Positions 33,000 through 45,900 of a DNA stretch of 64,000 nucleotides are shown here, in pieces. A program made the position numbers and the translations under genes. The notes beneath the pieces were generated by a model. That model was given only the letters and a program-made list of their open reading frames with translations. It was not told the DNA's origin and did no database searches. Position 1 is the first letter of the stretch. Each line of letters starts with the position of its first letter. The stretch is from Ehretia macrophylla (lineage: Eukaryota; Streptophyta; Magnoliopsida; Boraginales; Ehretiaceae), in NCBI GenBank assembly GCA_037974665.1, contig CM075772.1, positions 44,358,552-44,422,551 of the forward strand, in the 5' to 3' direction.

Positions 33000-35603
33000 T
33001 GTCACGACCCCTTTTTTCCGTAATTACAAAATCGGTCTCTGACACCACAATAATAACAGGAAATTAGAATTTAAGTCTACGAATCTTCAAGCGTTCTGGG
33101 GTCGTGATGGCACGGGCTTAAGAAAATCATTCCTCTTAAGTCCACTAAGGCACATTATACTAGCTCGAGCTCTAATTTTCACGAACCAAACATCCATGTT
33201 GTTAATCATCACAATTACATCACCTGTTAATAACTTAGTTCTAGTAAAACATATTATACAAACTTCATCACTAATAATTAAAATTACAACCATCGGATAC
33301 AAATTCACAAGACCTAGATCTTCCAAGTTACATCATATAGATTCAACTACTACACTAGGCTTCAAAAAATAATAACTACTAATCTACAACCTGCGATTCC
33401 AAAAGAATAATTTATAATCCCTCAATGTGACCAAACTCACATAACTTAGAAGTAATATACAAGAGAATACATCACGATAACCAACATGATCGTCAATGGT
33501 AGAAAATCCAATTCAACACATTGCTGAGGCTTTCAATCCCAAGCTGCCTCAATAAACTGAAATGGTCAAGAAAGAGGGGTGAGCTAAACCAACACTTAGC
33601 TCAGTGAGGGCTAAAGGTCACGGGTGGTTTTTGCAAACATTTTCAACATTTGGAAAACCTTTCTTGAAAACATGATATGCATGAGTGGCAAATGAGTACA
33701 AGAATTAAATAACAAGTAGTAATATATAACTCTACCCTCTGAGGTTCTCAAGGGCCCAAGCGAATGTAGTTTTACCATATATCAAATGATATAGTTTTCT
33801 TTGTAGTTGCTGTAGATGGCCGACCTTGAATCAATCTTCAGCACCTTTCCCCAACTCCAAACATTAGGTGATATTCGGATAAACATCGGGGGCCATGGTA
33901 GTCGAGACCTACTGGTAGCCTTATGCTACCCAGGGGAAACGAACGCTACCATGCCCATAGTGCGGTTGCAACCATCGCGCTCATAGTAGTTAACATTGTA
34001 ACCATAACATGAATAATAACATAGAGGGGAGGCAACAAAGTAGATTGTTCTGACCCGTATAACAAACAAGCATATCAAGATTTTCACATGTATAGACATT
34101 AGTAATACTTCCAATAACTAGCATACTAAACAAGCACGGAATTATCTTTCATGTACAACATTTATGGTTCAAGCTTATTCAAGAACATTCATGATTCGAG
34201 CATAATCCAATCATATTCAAGTTTAGACCATATGGCTTAGCAAGTAAACATGTGAACACCTTGCATTTATAAACATCCATAGTACCACAATTAATGCTTC
34301 TAAATCGTTATTGGTCATGCTAGACATATCACATCAAGAAAATACAATAAAACCACAATTAACTCCACCTTAATAATCTAGGGTTCGATACGATTCTAAT
34401 GCTTCCGATCGTGCCGCAATCCGACTTCTGTAGCTCCCGGAATCACTAAAACAAGATCCTTGCATTTTGGTCAATGCTCTGCATTAGCCCAATTTTGGAG
34501 GTAAATTTTCCTATTTTTCCAAACTCCAATTAATCTTATTTTGGTCTATAATCGAATCTTATCGAATTTAGATAGTTCTAGAATCAAACGAAACTCGATT
34601 CGGAGTTAAATTGACTGAGATATGATATTCGGAAAATTATTACGCAACACTGTTAGTGAAGTCGGAAGAACAGTCGGACGAATGGCTCGTCCGACTTTTC
34701 CAGAGAATGAAGCCCAAAGTTAGACGAGTAGTCGGATGAGTGACTCGTCCGACTTCCCTCAACCGACTTGGGTAAAATCAACTCGTAGCTTCACTCCATT
34801 TGACCCCTAACTTGCTTGTCATACTACCAATGCTTTCCAAACACCTAATGCACTCAAAAGGGCTACCAAAACACATAATCAAGTTCACAAATCATGGTAT
34901 AATACCCTTGAATCAAACCAATTTGCACTAACACCTAAATCAACACTTGGTCAAAACATCAACTCACAAGTTTAAATCCCTTAACTAAGCTCGAATGTAA
35001 GACATAAGCTTATATATATTCACTAAATCAAGCTCAACATACATAAATATCCACAAATCATGCCCATTATAACTTTGAAAAGCATTTAAGAAAACAACCC
35101 TCACTCAATAATGCAAGCAAATGATGATTCAAGGTTGTAGGATGCAAAGACAAGCTCGGAAATTGCTATAAATAGCTGGACAAAGTTTTCTCTCTTCCCT
35201 CTTCTTCCTCTTTCTTCTTCTTTCTTTTTTTTCCTCTCTTGGTCGAGTATGGGTGTGTGCGTTTGTATGTTTTGAGTGGGAGGGAATAGTAGATGTTAGG
35301 TGATCAAATATCTATTTTGCCAAATGTCCACCTTGCCCTCCAATTAACACATATATTACTAGTTTATCCTTTTTGGTTGATTTGCAACTAATTAGTTACA
35401 ACTCTTGACGTATTGAAGTGCAATTAATGTCTACGACACGTAAAACCCCCTAATGCACACAATGGAACATTTTGGCACGTAAAACGATGAATATTCACGT
35501 TAAATGTTATTAATGCATGTTAATTGATGCTAATACACATGAAATGATATGAATGTATCATAATTAGCGTAATTACGTATAAGCTCACTTGCCGGGTTTC
35601 ACA
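33000..35603 (-). mobile_element. 2.6 kb solo LTR, gypsy type
   Basis: On the + strand it runs TGTCACGACCCC...GGGTTTCACA, so on the minus strand it starts TGTGAAACCCGG and ends GGGGTCGTGACA, much like the 3.9 kb LTR at 2960-6863. It is flanked by a perfect 5 bp duplication GTTGA (32995-32999, 35604-35608). The interrupted element reads straight across and matches the uninterrupted copy near 48535. No internal genes are seen. It is a solo LTR, younger than the element it sits in. Confidence 0.88.
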
Positions 35604-36128
35604 GTTGAGCAGATTGATACCACGCTGGTATAATCAGACAACAAAAAAAATTATTGTTAATGGAAGGAAAATTTGAAGTGCCAAAAAAAAAGATCAGATT
35701 TGAGGAGTTGTCAAATTTGGAGTTGTGGGAGGAACACAACTATGTCCCAAACTTTGTTGCATAGAAGAATGAAGTTGCAGCAGAAAGATCACGACTAAAT
35801 GTGTCGTGTTGAAGAAATAAAATTGTTTGAAGATGAAAAAAACTTTGAGCAAGAGAAAAAATCACCAAGCTTGAAGGAGTTGGAGCTTTCTACAAGTCGT
35901 GATGATGCTAGAAATTTGGTCGTGGATAGACCTTAAGTAAAACGAGCCAGAGAACGAGCTCATGAGATATTTGCATGTTATGTTGAAGAAAAAACAACAC
36001 TACCTTTTTTTTGTATAAAAAAAAGAAAAGAAGACAAAAGTTGTAAAAAAAACGTTGATGCATGGTTCAAGTTTGACAACAAAAGAAAAAAAAAAAAAAA
36101 AGAGGAAAAGTATGGAGGCAAAAACAAA

Positions 36129-36330
36129 AGGAAAAAATATCACGTTACACCCTTATGACATGGGAAAGTATCACGTTACCCTTTTCTATTCCAAAAACTA
36201 TAAAAAAACGCTCCTATGTTTTCTGCAACTCGACACATCGCTCCCCTCCGTCTATTTTAAGCTAACACCGTTAAAAATAGATAAAGCGACCAATTTACCC
36301 ATCTTTTAATATGACTTTATAAGAGAGAGA

Positions 36331-36335
<5 letters not shown>
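36129..36335. mobile_element. Terminal fragment of a MULE-like repeat
   Basis: The sequence from AAAATATCACGTTACACCC, with a second ATCACGTTACCC 40 bp on, resembles the first-arm text of plant Mutator-like foldback repeats such as the one at 20393. No second arm is found. It cuts off the compact LTR element on its left. Confidence 0.35.
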
Positions 36336-36374
<39 letters not shown>

Positions 36375-36538
36375 TCTCCACCCATTTTTACTAAATAAAT
36401 TTTTTTATAAAAAAATATCATCTTCCTTTACCCCCAACCCCTGTTAACCCCCATCCCCACCCCCACCCACCTGTCAGCCCCTACCCCCCATCCCCGTCAC
36501 CCCCTTTCACTTCCCAGCCCCGTTAGCCCCCACCCCTC
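36336..36538. repeat. (TA)n and C-rich low-complexity DNA
   Basis: A (TA)n run at about 36332-36370 is followed by a C-rich stretch at 36428-36538 made of CCCCACCC/ACCCC-type words on the + strand. It is strongly strand-biased and contains no gene. Confidence 0.85.
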
Positions 36539-36539
36539 C

Positions 36540-38690
36540 TGTTGTGTGATTTTTAACGCAAGTGTACGTATCGCAACAAGTAATAAAGTGATAAGTAAAG
36601 ATCGTTCCCGCGATTACTGTGATTATTAACTACCAAAATTAGTGCAGTTCTAATTTTATTTAGACAATCACGAATTAAGAATTTATGACTAACGACTAAA
36701 GAAATTATAAAACTTATAAGAAAAATAGCAACTAACACAATTACGAAATTAACAAAAGATGGTAATTCAATAATTAAAAAGCTCTAGGGATTCTTATTTC
36801 ACTAAGATTAATCATACTTGAAACTATTGATTTAAATCAATTGACGCCTATCCCCTACGTTGCCAGCAATTTCGCTAAGGTAGATATTAATCTTTCTCAA
36901 GCATCAATAACCTATCTCAATAAGCAAGCTAACTACATTTCTGTGATAACTGTGAACTTATGGAACGCATTAAGCCCTAGAAATTCAAGTGCTGCACTAG
37001 ATCTGATAACTATCTCTAGCTTATGACGATTTAATGGTATTTCACACGTGGTCTAATTTAGTTATCACTTCTCAGTCTCAAACTAAACCACAAATCATAC
37101 AATTGTTGATCAAGCAATCATAAGCATTAAACTTAGCATGAAATACTCAACGCATATATAGAATAGTTCATCAATTAATTAACATCAAAAGCATCAAATA
37201 TTCATAATCTGGCTACATCGTAACCCTAGAAAAATAATCTAGAACATCATAATGAAATTAAATAAAATCCCAATTGTAACGTAAATCATGATAAGAGAGA
37301 TAGAAAAAACTAGGATTTGGAGAAGAATTGGGACACAAATCCGTCTTCGGATCGTTCCTCCGTTTTCAATTCACGAATCCTCTATTTCTTTTCCTCTAGC
37401 ACGTTGCTTTTTCTCCCCTCTTGATGGCTGCCCACTTCTCACATTTTTTCTCCTTTTATTTCATAGGGTTCTTTTTTTTCTTGCCAATTTACAAAACTGC
37501 CCTTAATTTTCCTGCGTAGCTGCGCTATGACTGCGCTACTTCTATTTGTTCTTCAATTTCTCCACAAATTGCATAAAAGCCAATCCTTTGCAATTTCTCT
37601 TCAATCTTTGCCTCTAAACTCATGCTTCCTCATATAATTCACCTATATCACAAAACAAACACGAAACCAATCAAATTGCTCATAAATTATTCAAAGACTA
37701 ACCAAATTTAAGTGAAAATGTGCTGAAATCACATATCAATAATACACCCAACAAACACCCACAAACTTAAGTTTTGCTTGTCCTCAAGCAAAGGACACAA
37801 CTAAAGAAAGAAACAGCCTAAAAACTAAAGACTTGACACAATATAACTTATGAAAGCAGTGCTGTAAGATAATAAATTTTCTCAGTAGCTTTATTTCACA
37901 ACTCAAAAGGCGACTTTCAATCATAAGCATGAGAAATATTAACTTCACATAATTTGCATTTTACTTCAAATCCCCCAAGTGAGTGTGTGAATAGCCTTTA
38001 TCCTAATCAATTGTACCCGAATAAGTTTATGCAAGCTAAGCAAATTTTCAATGTGGCTATTTTATTTTCAATTACTTAGGATTTCATAGGCTTACTTTTC
38101 ATGTCATTCTCCACTAATGTAGGTTAATCATAGCATTAAAGATTAGTAGGACTTTACATTTGGTTGTAACGTGTGGCTAGGGTTAAGGTAGGATAATGGA
38201 TATAACATAAGGCTAAACTACCCGTAAGCACACAATTATTCGAGGATGTTCAATGGAGTACATGCCAACTCTACTTCTTACCACCACAATTATTCAACAT
38301 ATCTCTTTTCTTTCTTATTTCATTTCACTTCCTCAACATTCATCCACAGCTTTTACAAAACACATAGAGAATTTACACTCCCCTAAACTTGCATTTTGAC
38401 ATTAATTACAAAAAGTGTGGCTCTTCTATTTTCTTTTCATTCCTTTCTCTGTTTTGATTTTTTTTCAATATTTTTTTTTTCAAAACAATACAACATATCA
38501 CCCAATCATCATACCTCCCATCATTCAATACAAAACATAGCTCCATATAATCATCCTAGAATAATCATATGTTACAAGTAGGAGGGTCACTATTCGGGGA
38601 GATCAAACTTGACAAGTTAAGGAAAATATTGTAGGTTACATAAGAAAGAAAAGGCTAATTATGTTCAAAAGGGTAGACTAGGGATATTCA
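36540..38690 (-). mobile_element. Gypsy-type element end: 3' LTR plus adjoining interior
   Basis: Read on the minus strand, the interior carries TTGCTTGAGGACAAGCAAAA and a G-rich tract GTTTGTGGGTGTT (37754-37766 on +), then an LTR that starts TGTTGGGTGTATT and ends ATCACACAACA (36540-37753, 1.2 kb). The GCTTGAGGACAAGCAAA text just before the 3' LTR is a well-known mark of plant Ty3/gypsy elements of the Tat/Athila type. The remaining interior and the 5' LTR are missing. It is a broken fragment without readable genes. Confidence 0.75.
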
Positions 38691-41600
38691 ATTTGATGCG
38701 AACCAGCCTTAAGCGTCCAAGTTCAATGAACCATTTATTTGGGCGAATTTGTCAGCAAAAGTTCAAGTCAAGATTTTGTTTTCAAGATTCACGAAATTCA
38801 AGATTTTTCAAGAAGTTTCAAGAAGATTTGAAGATTTGGTCAAGATTTGATTTCTTTGTAATTCTATCTTAGTTTTAGTTTTAGTTTAATTTGAATTCTA
38901 GTTTATTAGGTGTTCACGCTAGGAAAAAGTCTTTCTTGGGCTGCAAGTTAGGTATTCACACTAGAAAGGAGTCTTTCTTGGGCTGCAAGTTTGCTTCCTT
39001 TTTAGTTACTATTCATATTACTATTCACGTGAATAGTTAATAGGAGTCTTTCTTAGGCTCCAAATCTACTTCTTTGACCTAGTTACTATTCATATTTTTC
39101 TTACTTGGGCTAGGGTTTATGTGAGGCTCGACCCCGAATAATATGTCTTACCTCGATTTGCGTGCCTTAGACCCAAAATTATATGACTGACCTTGGATTA
39201 TATGCCCTGTCTTGATTTTTGTGCATGCTTCGTCATATGTGTCTTGACCTAGAATTGGGTGCCCTAATCCTCGACTTACGTGCCCTGACTTCGATTTACG
39301 TGTGATACCTCGATTTGTGTGCACTAACCTTGAATTGCGTGCCCTAACCTAGGTTTAAGAGTTGTACCTCGATTTATGTGCATTGCATTGAATTACATGC
39401 CGTATATTAGTTTACGTGCATTCACCTAGGGTTGTGTGCATTTGCATTAGAATCCGTACATTTATCTTGAAGTACGTGTCTTACCTCATAGTTCGTGTCT
39501 ACCTCGTTATTCGTGCCTCATATTGATTTCTGTGCGTGTCTCATAGTATGTGCCTTACCTCGTAGTACGTGTCTTACCTCATAGTGCGTGCCCTAGCCCT
39601 AGAAAAGCGTTCCTGTACACTAATCAACAAAGAATCCTACACAAAGCACTATACTATAAAATAATCCTACACAATCCACTAACCAATATTATATTCCCAA
39701 TTCAAATTCTTTACAAATCCACTAACATCTAAATACCATATTTTAAACGTACTACAAGACAAAATCTCACTAACCTCTAAACATACCCAACATTCTCTTA
39801 CACACATGCTAAACCCTAAGAACTTTTCCTAAACCCTAAACATTCTACACAAGACACAAAGCTTACACAACTCTTACATGCTCAACTAATAGCTACAACA
39901 AGACAAAACAAAGACATTTTGACCATGACTAGGCCATTTTCGACCAAGCCATTCTACACACAATTAAAATTCAAATTATACACAAAACACAACACAAACA
40001 TGCCCTCTCAACTCACCAAAACCAACACAAACATGCATACACACAAAAAAACACTTCAAACTCTCATTTTTCCTCTCAACTCTCCCATTCTCTCTCCATT
40101 TCGGTTCTAGCAGCCTCTTAAGCATCCAAGACTTCTCGCAAGCTGTCAAGGACTCTCTAAGACTCTTCCAAGCTCGGCCATAGCAAGCAACAAGCAAGAA
40201 AATCTCACACAAGCTCTCAAACCTCTCATTTTCAGCCATAGGTGAGTTTTAAAGGTTTTCTTCCTTGTCTTTTGGTTTCACACACATGCACACTTCCTAC
40301 ACAAGCTAACTAAGCTAGGATTTAAAGGAAATCAACATACCTCTCGGCCAAAGCAAGGAAAAAGGTCTATTTGTGTGATTTTAAGAGCATTTGTGCATTT
40401 TCATCCATCAAGTTGCTAAGGTGAGGGTTAAACTCTTTTAAAAACTTTCAAAACTCACATGCATACTCTCATGTGGATATATTTACCTCTGTAGTTGTTG
40501 TATATATGTGTATATGAGCTTATCTACTCATGCATAGCATGATAATGGCTAGAACTTGAAGATATGTAAAAAAATGTTTTTTGCTGGCAGTTTTCTGACC
40601 TTGTCGTACGAAGTGCATTTGGCTTAGTAAACCTTAATAAAAATGGGTGACAATTGGTAGGTAACTATTTTTTTCAGTTATGAACATTTTTTTGTAGAAA
40701 TAGGCCAAGGCCAATTTTGACTCTAAGACCCCGGAAATGGAAAAATATCGAAAGGTGTCTAAATCTGGAAAAATTGGAAAAATGAAATAGGCTTTGGGCA
40801 GATTACTGACTTTGTAGAATGAAGTCCTTTTAACCTAGTAATTATTGATACAAATGCATTAAAATTGGTAGGTTACTATATTTTGCAGTTTGGAACATTT
40901 TGGTCCGAAATAGGCTAAGGCTAAATCGGACTCTAAGACCCTCAAAAATGGCAAAACTCGTAATATGTCTAAAACTGGACAGTTTTGCGTAGCTTCACGG
41001 TTTTGGCCATAACTCCTAAATCCGAACTCCAAATGCAGCGAGGTTTGTTCCTAGATTTAAAGCACTAGTTAAGCTTCAATTTGACATTTGGTTCACTGAA
41101 TTTGGAGGTTATTTACTTGGCTAAATGAATGAGTAAAAATAGACCATTGCAATAAGGTTTTTGGCTGGATAATATGCTTAAATCATGTGGTAACTTCACT
41201 TGTGGTATTGAATGCTTTGAATTGTGGAAATTAGAAGTTGTGTGGGCTGTTTTGGTTGGTTGAGGTTGTTTAATTTGGTTGATGCATGGCTTAGGTTCAT
41301 TATTTGATGAATTGTTGCTCAATTGCATGTGTAAGCACGAAATTGAGGCCCTATTGCTTATGCATACTTGCTAAGTAATGATCCTATGGTTAAATGTGTT
41401 CAATTGAGTATTTATTAGGCTGTCCAATAATTGCTAAGTATGCTTGAAATGGTTTAAGTGTTTCTTGTGGTCCTTAGCAAACAAAATCAACACCCGAACA
41501 TGTTCATTGTAAACCCTAATGGCCACGGAGGTTCCCAAGTTCTAAACTATTCATGTGTATCTTATAATTGATGTTGAGAAATGTTAATGGACTGTCCGGA

Positions 41601-42945
41601 ATTGTCTTTATAGCCCTAAGCATGATTATTGATGATTGCAAGTTGATAAGTTAACTATTCTTGCACCCGGTCTAGGGTAAATTATCGTAGCATGCTCGTG
41701 TGATCTTAATACTTGGTATGTGAACTATTGGCTAAAATGAATTGTTAGCAAGATGTTACTTGGCTGCCCGTTAAATGTTCATATGCCTCTAAGTGTTTTA
41801 CAAAGTGAATATACATGTCAAGCATGCCTTGTATGTTTACTTATCGATATGTGATCTTATAATTGCTCGGAGGCAACCTACTTTGTTGACCTCCTAATGT
41901 GAATTGTTAAAAGATCTTCAATGGATTATTTGAACATGATTACTTGGCTGCGAGTGAAAGTTTAATTTCTTTCAAATGGATATATGAAATGATTATATGT
42001 TCTTACAATGTCTTATATGCCAATATGTTAAAATGTGAGCATATACTTGCTCGGAGGCAACCTACTTTGTTGACCTCCTAATGTGAAATGTTAAATGGCA
42101 TAAATGGGCATTGCATACAAGGTTGCAACCTTTCATTGTGACATGGTAGTGTTTCACAAATGCCGGGCGGCATAGGGCTTGTCGGTGCTCCTGTGACTAC
42201 CATGGTCCAATTCCCTTTCTCGTTTGGCATTCCACCCTCAGACAATTGGGTCGTAGGTTTGGTGTACATCTGGAGTACACCCATTTGGAGTGATAAGTGG
42301 ATGATTGATGCCGGCTACAACAATGGTTATTGGAAATGAACTTGAAAGCAAAAGCGTCATGTATCACTTGAACGACAGGAACTAAGTGCTATGCGGGGCA
42401 AAGTGTTACACTCAAAAGTGGTAGGAGCTAACTCTTAAGCCCGTAGACCTCTAGAGTCCTGTACGTATCAAAACGTATCCTTTTTACTATATGTTTAAGT
42501 ACTCTCGCTTGGTTCCTAGAGGATCTCGGGGAGGAAAGACGGGTAAATATGTTCATTTATATTTATGTTATGTTATGAACTTGGTTATTTCATATGACAT
42601 GTTTTCAAAAGGGTTTTTCATAAGAATATTTGGAAAAGAGTTTTTAAAACGTTATATCTCGTTCCCCCTCGTTGAGTTTGTAAGGACTCACCCACTTTTA
42701 TCATCACAGGTGAAGAAGATTTGGAACAGGTACCCGAAGAGAATGTACCTGTTGATGATTCCTTGGAGTGATTACGTGCTTTATGTGCCATTCTTGTTAG
42801 TGGTTGTTCTGTGGACGTTGTGTTTGCTTTAATGACTACTTATTTTGTTGATCTAAATGACCCCGTTGTAATTTGGGTCTAATTTTGGCTTGTACTGATT
42901 CTAACTAGACAAACACTCTATTTGGTCTAATTTTACTTGCATTAT
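38690..42945 (+). mobile_element. Chromovirus-like fragment with long LTR
   Basis: 38690-39119 looks like post-pol 3' interior (TCAAGATTTTTCAAG-type runs, CTTTCTTGGGCTGCAAG repeated). At 39120 an LTR begins TGTGAGGCTCGACCCCG, like the starts of the two solo LTRs. It runs about 3.8 kb, sharing text with 2960-6863 (for example GCCGGGCGGCATAGGGCTTG near 42161 against the segment near 5948 and 6080). It is cut at about 42945 by the next element. It is broken; no coding part remains. Confidence 0.65.
39120..39600 (+). repeat. Degenerate ~22 bp tandem repeat at LTR start
   Basis: About twenty diverged units of the type TTACCTCG(A)TTTGCGTGCC follow one another; CGTGCC, GTGTCTTACCTC and TGTGCAT variants recur with a spacing of roughly 20-26 bp. 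It occupies the first 480 bp of the LTR and has no coding sense. Confidence 0.7.
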
Positions 42946-45900
42946 CTTGTGCCTATTGAACCTAAGTTCCTTTATTTCAAGGCATTGTGTACATTTTAAG
43001 TTGTCGTCCTGATCTTAAGTGTATGTCTACAAGAATATTGAATAAAAATAACTTGTCAAATATTTATTTTGTACACATTATTATTAAGGTGACATTGCCC
43101 CAGTTGAATAATTTGTGATTGATATGGATGGTTGCGCTGAAGCGGATCTTTATGTTAATCTACAAATTATTTGATAAGGATTCTGGGATGTTTGCTTCTT
43201 CGAATTAGTATATGCAATTGCTTGGCCGAAGGGGGTAGTTGTGTGTATTAGTTTAAGGGAAGTGGGAGTGACAATGAGGGTTATTTTATTTGACTTTAGA
43301 GGAATTTGTCTGCACGAAGGAGATACATTTTTTTGGAGTTGTCTCTCTATTTCACTTAAGTCAAAGATTCATACCGTATGCTGCGTATTCTGCCCGAAGG
43401 AGAATATGCAGTAATACACTTTGAGCTCTCATGAGAATGTTGCTATCATAGTTTATCACTTTTTTAATGATGTCATTATTTCAGAATTCTATTATGGCTA
43501 GCAATATTCTTGTGAAGGATCAATATCTCAAATTGAGATTATGATGACAATAATTATATTTCAGTGATTTCACAATATAAGTGTCATCAATTTTGATTTT
43601 ATTGCGAGGTCTCTATCAAGCTAATTTTATTTAAAGAAAATTTGAGATCCTCTAAGCTATTAAAATTTGTAAGATTTAAAACTTACCTGAGGTTTAGTTA
43701 TATTCTAGTTAGAAGTATCTATTGACTCTTCCTAACCATGTATCAAAATTTCCATGTACTTCGATTAGTGGAATTATAGTATTTCATTCTTTTTTAATAT
43801 AAAGTTAATTGAGTCTTTTTTGGGACCTATATTTGTGGACTTTAATAGTCTTGTTTTTCACTTTGAGTGTGTTAATTATGTCCCAACAAAGAAATAGATA
43901 AAGAACAGTTAAAAGATAGCAAATTAATTCTTAATGTAATTGTTACTTTATACTTTTATCCACTTATTATACTTAAGATTACTGCTTAGATCTCCAAATA
44001 TCAAATAGATATAATTTTTCTAAAATTATATAAGGACTATTGGAGTTTGTTTTTATTCCATATATAGGGATATCAATGTGATCATTCCAATGTATTTGCG
44101 TAAAGAAATTGCCCAAGCTTGACTATTTAGTGATTAAGTAAATTTTTGGTCAAACGAATGCTTTCTCACATTAAAGTTTGTGTTTGGCTAATTATATTTT
44201 GTGTTCCCTTTTTGAATTAGCCTTAATTATGTCTTCATAAATTTAAAGTATTTATCTTGGAGACATAGTGTTTTATTTGTTTGTCTCTTGTATGAGTTTA
44301 TGAAGTGTATTTGATAATATTATAAAAGTGACATATTAACAAGTTGAAGTTAATGATATGCATGATCCTATTCAAGTTAGTTGGAGGTTTTACACAAGAT
44401 ATTTGAATGTGTGATTAAACTTGTCCAATAATATAAGGATTATAAGTTTGTCTTAGACCCTAAACATGGTCATTAAGGCTTACAAGATTTTCAATAAAGA
44501 TTCTAGGACATTTAATTTTATCTCAGTTGGACGATCTCTAGATCAAATTGGGTGACTTAGCCGAAGCGGGTTATCTATTATGGTTTATGAGGCATCTAAG
44601 AAGGATTTTGGGATAGCTTACTTATTGGAGTTATTAGTTCACAATTGTATTCCTGAAGGTGGCTTCGAGGAATACGAGTGAATAGTAAGGGTCTTAAATT
44701 TTTATTATCATAAAAACCCTTCTTGCCCGAAGTTGTTAGGTTTCTATCTATTTGACTACTTACTTGTGGAGACTCTTAAGAAATTATGCAACTTTGCTTG
44801 AAGGCATTTGTATGACATGTCAGAGTCTCCAAATGGGACAAGATTTGACTAGAATATTCTAGTTGCAAGTTCATATGATGTGCATTTCTTGTGCTTAATT
44901 GTAAAGGTTGAGTTTATTTAAAGTTACTATTATAGCACATCTTATTTTCACTTCAAGTAGTCATGGAAAGTTTATTGGACATTATCGTGATTTCATCCCT
45001 CATGCTTCTATTTTTTACACATGTATGTGTGATTGTTCTAAGGTGGATATATTTTTTATGGAACTTTATTCCCTATTGAGCCTTGTTTTTGTCATATGAC
45101 AAATATAGAATTAATAAAAGTATCAAGTATGTTACCTCTTGTGTAATTTTTTCTTATTTAAAGGTGTTCCATCTAGATAATTCATAATGTTGAAATCATT
45201 TTGGAAGCATATATGTCAATACATCCTAGCTTAAAGACTATCAAGTTTTCTAAAGTTTAGTGCTTGTGTTGTATATACATTTCAAGTGAATGCTTCCATT
45301 GTTTGTGAAAGAATATGATGCTTGAAGTTATAGTCCTTAAATTGGCTGTTCATACTTGCCACTATCTTTAAGATTTATTGGACGAATCGTGTATTTCACA
45401 CATTATGTCATTTTGGTTTTTATTAAAGTAAATTTCAAAGAAAGAACACTATTATCCGTGCAGTATTATATGCTAATAAAGTTTCCTAGTAGCATATAAT
45501 TTTGCAAGTGTATGTATTACATAAAAGTTTCATTGATGTTTACATCATAAAAGAATATATTTCATTTTGGAAGGTTTCACTTGCAATATACATGTTTAAA
45601 GTCATAAAGAATATAAAGTTTTAAAGTGACAAGTGAAGTTTAAGGTCAGTGGGAGTAACATATTCATAAGGTCATGTTCTCCAATGTATAAATGTACATG
45701 TTTATTGTCAAGAAAGCTATAAAGTATCATGCCTAAAAAGGCAGTTCATGTATACTACAGTTTTAATATGAGCATGACGTATATATGTCATTTAAGTATT
45801 TGAGATAAACCAGTATAGAGGTCATTGCATTTTAAAGAAATGTCAAGATTAGAGGTTTATAAAGTGACTTATATGTTTTAAAGGCAATTGATTGATACAA

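Larger units (their letters stand above)
32073..36128 (+). mobile_element. Compact LTR element, copy 1, interrupted
   Basis: An LTR at 32360-32722 ends TTCCAACA and is followed after three bases by TGGTATCAGAG (32726-32736), a primer site for initiator tRNA-Met. Interior sequence continues to 32999 and resumes at 35609, after a solo LTR insertion, to about 36128, where other repeats take over. The 290 bp before the LTR resembles the 3' interior of the family and ends in a purine-rich tract, as in copy 2. No protein can be read. It is incomplete because its own 3' LTR is missing. Confidence 0.75.

Noticed and set aside
39976-40239. 87-codon minus-strand ORF
   Set aside because: It lies antisense in a long gypsy LTR and has no homologue at the same place in related LTRs of the window.
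42491-42832. 113-codon + strand ORF
   Set aside because: Lies within the 3' part of a gypsy LTR. A different frame carries the short acidic peptide that such LTRs often show, so the long frame is probably chance.
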